Positions 58,055-64,000 of a stretch of DNA of 64,000 nt are shown piece after piece (positions within the stretch are counted from its first letter, which is position 1; the number at the start of each line of letters is the position of its first letter). Under the pieces are notes generated by a model that was given only the letters and a program-made list of their open reading frames with translations, made no database searches and was not told the origin of the DNA. The position numbers and the translations under genes were made by a program. Origin of the DNA: Pseudoalteromonas fuliginea (GTDB lineage Bacteria > Pseudomonadota > Gammaproteobacteria > Enterobacterales > Alteromonadaceae); NCBI RefSeq assembly GCF_000690055.1, contig NZ_JJNZ01000053.1, forward strand, positions 1 through 64,000, read 5' to 3'.

Positions 58055-59680
58055 ATGGATCAAAAGCGTTGTGCCGTCGCCTCTAAAGAAAGCCTTAAGC
58101 GTATATTTACTGTACCTGAAGCGCCAGACTCAACTTTAAGCAAAATCGAGCTTGAAATTTCGAGTAATTTAGCAGGTTTCTTAAACGAAAATATTGCGGC
58201 AATTGAAAAACCATTACATGAAATAGAAAAAGACTTTCAATCGGCAGTGATCCCAGAAGATCCAACGTTTGTATCTGCTTATGCCCAAGACATTATGGAG
58301 CAACTTGTTGCGCATTCTGTGCATACAGCTGCGCCTAGCTTTATTGGTCACATGACCTCTGCTTTGCCGCATTTTTTATTACCGCTGTCAAAACTGATGG
58401 TAGGGCTAAATCAAAATCTAGTAAAAATAGAAACATCTAAAGCGTTTACGCCTCTTGAACGTCAAGTACTTGGGATGATGCATCATCTAGCTTATGGGCA
58501 AGAAGATTCATTTTATTCTAAATGGATGCACAGTGCTAAAACCTCATTAGGTGCATTTTGCTCTGGTGGTACGGTTGCTAATATTACTGCGCTTTGGATT
58601 GCGCGAAACCGTTTATTAAAACCGGATGGCGATTTTAGAGGTATAGGCGCACAAGGCTTAATTGCCGGTATGCTGCATTATGGCTATAAAGGTTTAGCGG
58701 TATTAATATCAGAACGTGGACATTATTCATTAGGTAAATCGGTTGATTTACTCGGCATTGGTCGCGATAACTTAATTGGTATTAAAACCTGCGAAAATAA
58801 TAAAGTCGATGTAATAGCGATGCGCGAAAAAGCACGTGAGCTTGAAGCGCAAGGCATTAAAGTAATGGCCATTATTGGGGTCGCGGGGACAACCGAAACC
58901 GGTAATATTGACCCACTGGACGAAATGGCCGATTTGGCACAAGATATTAACTGCCATTTTCATGTAGATGCTGCATGGGGAGGAGCGACGCTTTTATCAA
59001 ACACGCATCGTCCTTTATTAAAAGGAATTGAGCGAGCAGATTCAATTACCATTGATGCACACAAACAAATGTATGTACCCATGGGCGCTGGTTTAGTTTT
59101 ATTTAAAGATCCTGCTGCAACTGATGCAATAGAGCACCATGCTGAGTATATATTACGTAAAGGTTCAAAAGACTTAGGTAGTCACACGCTTGAAGGTAGT
59201 CGCCCAGGTATGGCGATGTTAGTACATGCTTGCTTACGTGTTATTGGTCGTAAAGGCTACGAGATGTTAATCGATCGTAGTATAAAAAAAGCACATTATT
59301 TTGCTGGTTTAATTAAAGCAGATGAAGATTTCGAACTTATTTCAGAGCCTGAGCTGTGTTTACTAACGTATCGTTATGTACCTAAACAGATTAAGCAGGC
59401 AATAAAAGATGCTGATGCAACAACACGTTTAGACATTTTTGCATCACTTAATCGTTTTACTGCGAGTATGCAAAAGCGTCAGCGGGAGTCTGGTCGCTCG
59501 TTTGTATCACGTACACGCCTAACGCCATCTAAATACGATAATCAACCTACTGTTGTATTTAGAGTGGTCCTTGCAAACCCACTTACATCAGGCGCTATTT
59601 TAAAAGATATTTTAGCCGAGCAAAAAGAACTAGCTAAAACAGATCCTGTATTTAAAAAGTACCTCAGTAAGTATATGTAG
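58055..59680 (+). CDS. panP: PLP-dependent aspartate 1-decarboxylase (PanP)
   Basis: Makes beta-alanine from aspartate for pantothenate/CoA synthesis in species such as Vibrio that lack PanD. 541 residues of the group II decarboxylase fold (glutamate-decarboxylase-like). Motifs: FCSGGTVANITALW for PLP phosphate, HVDAAWGG with the ring-binding Asp, and the Schiff-base Lys337 in DAHKQM. Length and N-terminus (RCAVASKESLKRIF) match PanP rather than glutamate decarboxylases. Followed by a terminator. Confidence 0.88.
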   Translation: MDQKRCAVASKESLKRIFTVPEAPDSTLSKIELEISSNLAGFLNENIAAIEKPLHEIEKDFQSAVIPEDPTFVSAYAQDIMEQLVAHSVHTAAPSFIGHMTSALPHFLLPLSKLMVGLNQNLVKIETSKAFTPLERQVLGMMHHLAYGQEDSFYSKWMHSAKTSLGAFCSGGTVANITALWIARNRLLKPDGDFRGIGAQGLIAGMLHYGYKGLAVLISERGHYSLGKSVDLLGIGRDNLIGIKTCENNKVDVIAMREKARELEAQGIKVMAIIGVAGTTETGNIDPLDEMADLAQDINCHFHVDAAWGGATLLSNTHRPLLKGIERADSITIDAHKQMYVPMGAGLVLFKDPAATDAIEHHAEYILRKGSKDLGSHTLEGSRPGMAMLVHACLRVIGRKGYEMLIDRSIKKAHYFAGLIKADEDFELISEPELCLLTYRYVPKQIKQAIKDADATTRLDIFASLNRFTASMQKRQRESGRSFVSRTRLTPSKYDNQPTVVFRVVLANPLTSGAILKDILAEQKELAKTDPVFKKYLSKYM

Positions 59681-59705
59681 CTAATAGGGTGTAATTTAAA
59701 ACAAG

Positions 59706-59730
59706 AAGACGCTTAATTGCGTCTTTTTTT
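59706..59730 (+). terminator. panP terminator
   Basis: AAGACGC/GCGTCTT, a 7-bp stem with a 6-base loop and eight T, 25 bases after the stop. Confidence 0.8.
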
Positions 59731-59807
59731 TACTTGGTTACTTAATAAACTTGAGGGATTAAACCTAACGCTAATTTCTTATTTACAACTGTATGAACAC
59801 AGGAGTA

Positions 59808-59900
59808 ATACCAATCCGCTTAAATATAGGGTCTATTTAACGTTAAGGAAATTACGCTAGAACTAGGCAAAAAATTTTGTATCTAGTTGCTCTAAATAAT
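59808..59900. repeat. dispersed palindromic repeat, family 1, truncated copy C
   Basis: Begins ATACCAATCCGCTTAAATAT and follows the left half of the family 1 consensus (TCTATTTAACGTTAAG, ACGCTAGAACTAGGCAAA) before diverging near 59900. The right half and terminal GCAGGTTGGTAT are missing. Confidence 0.7.
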
Positions 59901-59957
59901 TATTTTCTGTTGTCATCGATAAGATTTTTTTATCTCAAAATAGGGCACTTAATTAAG

Positions 59958-61124
59958 TTAATTGATATTAAAACAGCTGGCTTTAATAATGTTACTGATA
60001 ATTTTTTGTGACGGTTTTATTTTTTCCATTGCTAAAAACTCATCAGGCTGATGGGCTTGATCTATTGAGCCCGGCCCCATAACGATTGTTTCACACCCTA
60101 ATTGCTGAATAAAAGGTGCTTCAGTACAGTAATTAACAGCTATTGCTTTTTGCCCTGCTATTTTTTCAGCTAATATCACTAAAGCACTGTCGGTGTTGCC
60201 AGTAAAGGCTGGTATTGGCTCGTGTAAATCAATTACGCTGACCGCATTGGGGTATTGTTGATTTATCTCTTTCGTTGCATCAAGTATTAATGCTTGTAAC
60301 TCTTTTACACTCAAACCTGGTAATGGGCGCATATCTATATGCATTTCGCAGCAAGCACAAATTCGGTTAGCGTTGTCGCCGCCATGAATATTACCAAAAT
60401 TTAATGTTGGGTAAGGTATTTCAAAGTGGCTTAATGAATACTTATGCTTTAACTGCTCTTTTAAGAACAATAATTTTGAAGTCACTTTATGCATGATTTC
60501 TATGGCGTTGAGACCACGTTCGGGATCAGAGCTATGACCTGAGCGTCCAATTACTCTAATCGCTGTACTCATATGTCCTTTATGTGTAAATACCGGTGTC
60601 ATATCAGTAGGTTCACCAATTATACATCGCGCAGGTTTTAAATTTGGGTGCTTACATATTTGCTGTGCACCTGCCATTGTGGTTTCTTCGTCGGCAGTGG
60701 CGAGTATTAAGATAGGCTGGGTTTGCTGCTTTTCATCAAGTTCACTAATCGCTTGTAATACAAACGCAAAAAAACCTTTCATATCAATGCTACCGAGCCC
60801 ATATAATTTATTGTCGAGTTCGGTAAGTTTAAACGGATTATGATTCCAGCGACTATCATCAAACGGGACAGTATCGGTGTGGCCCGCGAGCATTAATCCA
60901 CCATCTCCTTTGCCACGTTTAGCTAATAAGTTATAGCGACCTTTACCTCCTTCTAATTCAATGATTTCACATGTAAAGCCAAGTGTTTCGCACCACCTCG
61001 CAAGTAGTTCAATTACGCTTTTATTACTCATACACTGACTATCTTCAATTGCACTGATAGACGGAGCTGCAATCAATTGTTGATACATAGAAATAAACGA
61101 TGGCAAAGGCATAAAAAAATCCAA
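59958..61124 (-). CDS. argE: acetylornithine deacetylase
   Basis: Hydrolyses N-acetylornithine to ornithine in arginine synthesis. 388-residue M20 peptidase-family protein, closely similar to E. coli Arg[15 protein letters not shown] (metal His and Asp), [11 protein letters not shown] (catalytic Glu), [32 protein letters not shown], and the end [14 protein letters not shown] with a metal His. A start at the fifth codon (MPLPSF) would fit E. coli equally. Divergent from argC with the ArgR boxes between them. Confidence 0.95.
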   Translation of the reverse strand: MDFFMPLPSFISMYQQLIAAPSISAIEDSQCMSNKSVIELLARWCETLGFTCEIIELEGGKGRYNLLAKRGKGDGGLMLAGHTDTVPFDDSRWNHNPFKLTELDNKLYGLGSIDMKGFFAFVLQAISELDEKQQTQPILILATADEETTMAGAQQICKHPNLKPARCIIGEPTDMTPVFTHKGHMSTAIRVIGRSGHSSDPERGLNAIEIMHKVTSKLLFLKEQLKHKYSLSHFEIPYPTLNFGNIHGGDNANRICACCEMHIDMRPLPGLSVKELQALILDATKEINQQYPNAVSVIDLHEPIPAFTGNTDSALVILAEKIAGQKAIAVNYCTEAPFIQQLGCETIVMGPGSIDQAHQPDEFLAMEKIKPSQKIISNIIKASCFNIN

Positions 61125-61170
61125 AATAAGTATTCAATTTAATTGCATAACAATATAAAAGTATTTATGA

Positions 61171-61184
61171 TGAATATCAATTCA
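61171..61184. promoter_or_regulatory. ArgR box
   Basis: TGAATATCAATTCA matches the ARG-box core TGAATnnnnATTCA at all ten core positions. It lies between the divergent argE and argC starts, so arginine-bound ArgR can repress both. Confidence 0.8.
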
Positions 61185-61233
61185 CTTTTTAAGCATAAAT
61201 ATATTAAAGTAACGTTATGAAAACAATGCGACG

Positions 61234-61247
61234 ATAATCAAAATTCA
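61234..61247. promoter_or_regulatory. second, weaker ArgR box
   Basis: ATAATCAAAATTCA matches eight of ten ARG-box core bases. It is exactly 63 bp (three times the usual 21-bp box spacing) from the perfect box, on the argC side. Confidence 0.5.
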
Positions 61248-61333
61248 TTAATAAAAGGCTAAATTAGCGCCAAGGCTAGTTTAAGCGAACAAGATAGACA
61301 AGTAACAACTAATTTTAAGATAACGAGTAACAA

Positions 61334-62344
61334 ATGAATGTAGTGATTATTGGCGCAAGCGGTTACAGCGGCGCAGAGTTAGCAAGTTTAGTTGCTAAAC
61401 ACCCAAACTTAACTTTAGCGGGTTGTTATGTATCAGAAGGCAGCTTAGATAAAAATAAATTGCTAAGTGATTTATATCCTGAACATCTAGGCTTGCTCGA
61501 CTTACCATTACTCCCTCTTGGTGAATCAGCTTTTGATTACATTCAAACTAGTGCTGACTATGTGTGCTTATGTACAGACCATAAAGTGAGTGTTGATTTA
61601 GCACCGCGTTTTTTAGCAATGGGTAAAAAGGTATTTGATTTATCTGGTGGCTATCGCCTTGCAAGCAATGATGATTACGTTACATATTATGGTTTTGAGC
61701 ACCAACATCCTGAGCTATTAAATAAAGCTGCTTATGGTTTAGCTGAGTGGAATGGCGAAGCTATTGCCAATGCACGGTTAGTCGCTGTTGCTGGATGCTA
61801 CCCAACGGCCGCACTAAATGCATTAAAGCCTTTGCAACAAGCCGGTTTATTAAGCGAACAGAGTATTATTATTAATGCGGTATCGGGAGTTACCGGCGCA
61901 GGGCGTAAAGCCAGTGTAGGAACGCATTTTTGTGAAGTGTCGCTTGCACCTTATGGTTTGTTTAATCATCGCCACGGTCCTGAAATTGAGCAACATCTTG
62001 GTCACCAAGTCTTATTTACGCCGCACTTAGGCAATTTTCCTCGTGGTATTTTAGAAACTATTTATGTGCAGTTAAAGCCTGAGGTAACAAGTGAGCAAGT
62101 AACACAAGCGTATCAGGTACTTGCCGATGAGCCACTTATTCGTTTATTAGGCGATAAAATCCCATCAATAAAAGGTGTAGCTAAGCAACCTTATGTTGAT
62201 ATTGGTTGGCAGCAGCAAGGATCGCAATTAATTGTTATTGCAGCAATAGATAATTTATTAAAAGGCGCTGCAGGTCAAGCTTTACAGTGTATTAATCTAT
62301 CAATGAATTTAGAGCATACCACGGGCTTAAAAGGAGCGTTTTAA
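61334..62344 (+). CDS. argC: N-acetyl-gamma-glutamyl-phosphate reductase
   Basis: NADPH-dependent reduction of N-acetylglutamyl phosphate to the semialdehyde. 336 residues with the dinucleotide loop GASGYSGAEL (7-16), the active-site Cys155 in VAGCYPTA, and HRHGPEIEQHL. AACGAG precedes the ATG. argB begins with the base after the stop. First gene of argCBF. Confidence 0.95.
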   Translation: MNVVIIGASGYSGAELASLVAKHPNLTLAGCYVSEGSLDKNKLLSDLYPEHLGLLDLPLLPLGESAFDYIQTSADYVCLCTDHKVSVDLAPRFLAMGKKVFDLSGGYRLASNDDYVTYYGFEHQHPELLNKAAYGLAEWNGEAIANARLVAVAGCYPTAALNALKPLQQAGLLSEQSIIINAVSGVTGAGRKASVGTHFCEVSLAPYGLFNHRHGPEIEQHLGHQVLFTPHLGNFPRGILETIYVQLKPEVTSEQVTQAYQVLADEPLIRLLGDKIPSIKGVAKQPYVDIGWQQQGSQLIVIAAIDNLLKGAAGQALQCINLSMNLEHTTGLKGAF

Positions 62345-63112
62345 ATGAGTAAAAAAACGTGGGTTATTAAACTAGGTGGTGCTGTACTTAATACAGAAAA
62401 CGCGGCTAAAGCATTGTTTGATGTACTTAATGAGCAACAAAATGCTCAGTTTGTAATTGTACACGGTGGCGGTGCACTTGTTGATACTTGGCTAAAAGAA
62501 GCTGGTTTTGCCAGTGCTAAGCACCAAGGTTTGCGTATCAGCCCTGCAGAGCAAATGCCTTACATCGTAGGTGCACTAGCAGGTTGTGCCAATAAACAAT
62601 TAATGACTCAGGCTATTAGTGCAGGGCATAAACCGGTTGGGTTAAGTTTGTATGAAGCGGGTGTTACTGCTACTCAAAAGTTAAAAGCACTTTGTTTAGT
62701 AGGTAAATGTACAAGTAACGATGATTCTATTATTAACGATTTACTTAAAATTGGCAGGCTACCGATCGTTAGCTCTATCGGTTTTGATGAGCAAGGCCTT
62801 TGGTATAACGTAAATGCTGATGAAGCTGCAGCGGCTATTGCTAGTAATTTAAACGCAGAACTTATTTTTATGACTGATGTAGAAGCGGTGCTTGACGCAA
62901 ATAAGCAGCCCTTACATCAACTTGACACAAAACACATTGATACTTTAATAGATGAAGGAGTAATTGTGGGCGGGATGGAGGTCAAAGTTAAGACCAGCCT
63001 TCACGCTGCCCAACATTTACGACGCGGTGTGTATATTTCCAGCTGGCAAAAGCCAGAAAATTTAACTGACTTGCTTGAAGGCAAGCATGTCGGAACTAAA
63101 ATTACACCATAG
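62345..63112 (+). CDS. argB: acetylglutamate kinase
   Basis: Phosphorylates N-acetylglutamate. 255-residue amino-acid-kinase-fold protein of the short, E. coli-type (non-arginine-inhibited) form: VIKLGGAVL at the N-terminus, HGGGALVDTWLK, NVNADEAAAAIAS, and the C-terminal GGMEVKVKTSLHA. Directly after argC; seven bases separate it from argF. Confidence 0.95.
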   Translation: MSKKTWVIKLGGAVLNTENAAKALFDVLNEQQNAQFVIVHGGGALVDTWLKEAGFASAKHQGLRISPAEQMPYIVGALAGCANKQLMTQAISAGHKPVGLSLYEAGVTATQKLKALCLVGKCTSNDDSIINDLLKIGRLPIVSSIGFDEQGLWYNVNADEAAAAIASNLNAELIFMTDVEAVLDANKQPLHQLDTKHIDTLIDEGVIVGGMEVKVKTSLHAAQHLRRGVYISSWQKPENLTDLLEGKHVGTKITP

Positions 63113-63119
63113 GTTTATT

Positions 63120-64000
63120 ATGTTTAAGAATTTTTTAACCGGTTTAGAATTAGACCAAGAAGGCGCACTTAATTTACTAAAGTTAGCGCAAGACATTAAA
63201 GTAAAACCAGAGAAATACAGCCAAGTATTAGCTGGTAAATCGGTTGTAACGTTATTTGAAAAACAAAGTTTACGTACGCGTTTATCATTTGATATAGGTA
63301 TTAATCGTCTTGGTGGTCACGCGGTTTATTTAGATCAGCAAAATGGCGCTATGGGTGCACGCGAATCAATTAAAGATTTCGCTCTTAATATTTCAACATG
63401 GGCTGACGGGATTGTAGCGCGTGTTAATCAACACAGTACGCTAACTACATTAGGTGAATATTCATCGGTACCGGTGGTTAATAGTTTGTGTGATTTGTAT
63501 CACCCGTGCCAAGCACTCGCTGATTTTTTAACGCTTCAAGAAGTACATGGAGATGTAAGTGAGCTTAAAGTTGCTTACTTAGGTGAAGGTAATAACGTAA
63601 CTCATTCATTGATGTTGTTAGCAGCTACACTAGGTACAGATTTTGTAGCTGTAACACCAAAAGGGTGCTCACCAGATTCACAAATACTTAAAAAAGCAGA
63701 GCAGATTGCAGCAATGAACGGTGCATCAGTTATGGTGAGCGACAGAGTTGAAGCTGCTGTTGGCGCAAATGTTGTTTACGCAGATACTTGGGTATCAATG
63801 GGTAATACAACACCAATTGAGCAAGTTAAAGCCAAGTATATGCCATATCAGCTAAATCAGGCATTGCTAGATCAAACCGGTGCTACGACGGTATTACACT
63901 GCCAACCGGCGCACCGTGAATTTGAAATTACCTCAGAGGTAATGGATGGTCCAGCATCTAAAATTATTCAACAAGCAGAGAATCGTATGCACGCGCAAAA
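63120..64000 (+). CDS. argF: ornithine carbamoyltransferase (3' end beyond window)
   Basis: Carbamoylates ornithine to citrulline. The visible 293 codons start MFKNFLTGLELD and run off the right edge near the expected C-terminus (QQAENRMHAQK). Carbamoyl-phosphate motif SLRTR (usual STRTR; SLRTR is shared with Shewanella-type ArgF), HPCQALADF, and the ornithine loop written His-Cys-Gln-Pro where most enzymes have His-Cys-Leu-Pro. Third gene of argCBF, presumably followed by argG and argH. Confidence 0.9.
   Translation, partial: MFKNFLTGLELDQEGALNLLKLAQDIKVKPEKYSQVLAGKSVVTLFEKQSLRTRLSFDIGINRLGGHAVYLDQQNGAMGARESIKDFALNISTWADGIVARVNQHSTLTTLGEYSSVPVVNSLCDLYHPCQALADFLTLQEVHGDVSELKVAYLGEGNNVTHSLMLLAATLGTDFVAVTPKGCSPDSQILKKAEQIAAMNGASVMVSDRVEAAVGANVVYADTWVSMGNTTPIEQVKAKYMPYQLNQALLDQTGATTVLHCQPAHREFEITSEVMDGPASKIIQQAENRMHAQ

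Overview
The window reads as a chromosomal segment of an AT-rich marine gammaproteobacterium of the Alteromonadales, most likely Pseudoalteromonas. Reasons: strong resemblance of housekeeping proteins (PurL, Gsk, Tdh, TsaD, ArgE) to Shewanella/Vibrio/E. coli orthologues, gene neighbourhoods such as mltF-purL, ydbH-ynbE-ydbL, glpE-glpG, ubiC-ubiA, folB-folK and argE/argCBF, and dispersed AT-rich palindromic repeats. The genus is an inference; no 16S rRNA is present.

Layout. 1-570: the 3' end of a 5S rRNA gene and its terminator, followed by about two and a half tandem 197-bp copies of that rrn tail containing decayed 5S pieces. 574-12724: housekeeping genes (glsA, gsk, tadA, an unlisted 55-codon basic ORF, mltF, purL) and the ydbH-ynbE-ydbL envelope operon. 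12773-23437: an envelope block with Kdo transferase and a Kdo-kinase-like gene, the complete ADP-heptose route (gmhA, hldE, gmhB), a heptosyltransferase-like GT9, two further glycosyltransferases and a Wzi-like outer-membrane protein. 23597-27735: kbl-tdh, glpE-glpG and a FliL-like gene; a 266-bp MITE sits inside the tdh terminator.

27820-42841 is the accessory part: about 15 kb bracketed by two decayed copies, in the same orientation, of one IS5-type element. Between them lie seven genes on the + strand, all encoding exported proteins: a multidomain M4 (thermolysin-type) metalloprotease with PKD and GEVED domains, a protein ending in a Hint (hedgehog/intein-type) autoprocessing domain, three paralogous exported proteins that I tentatively compare with MACPF/CDC pore formers, a stand-alone GEVED protein, and a lipoprotein M4 homologue lacking a catalytic histidine. 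The first six are tightly spaced and look like one operon. I regard this as the candidate undescribed system: a secreted protease / autoprocessing / possible pore-former module inserted between the fliL-like gene and ubiCA.

42926-64000 returns to housekeeping: ubiC-ubiA, a 2OG-Fe(II) oxygenase, a LysR regulator, small DUF proteins, yjaG, tsaD, plsY, folB-folK-uppP, mpl-ubiX-yadG-yadH and a TrmB-like methyltransferase, an EAL protein with a degenerate active site, panP, and the divergent argE / argCBF locus with ArgR boxes; argF runs off the right edge. No tRNA gene, CRISPR array or prophage was recognised. All family assignments come from reading motifs by eye; no database search was possible.
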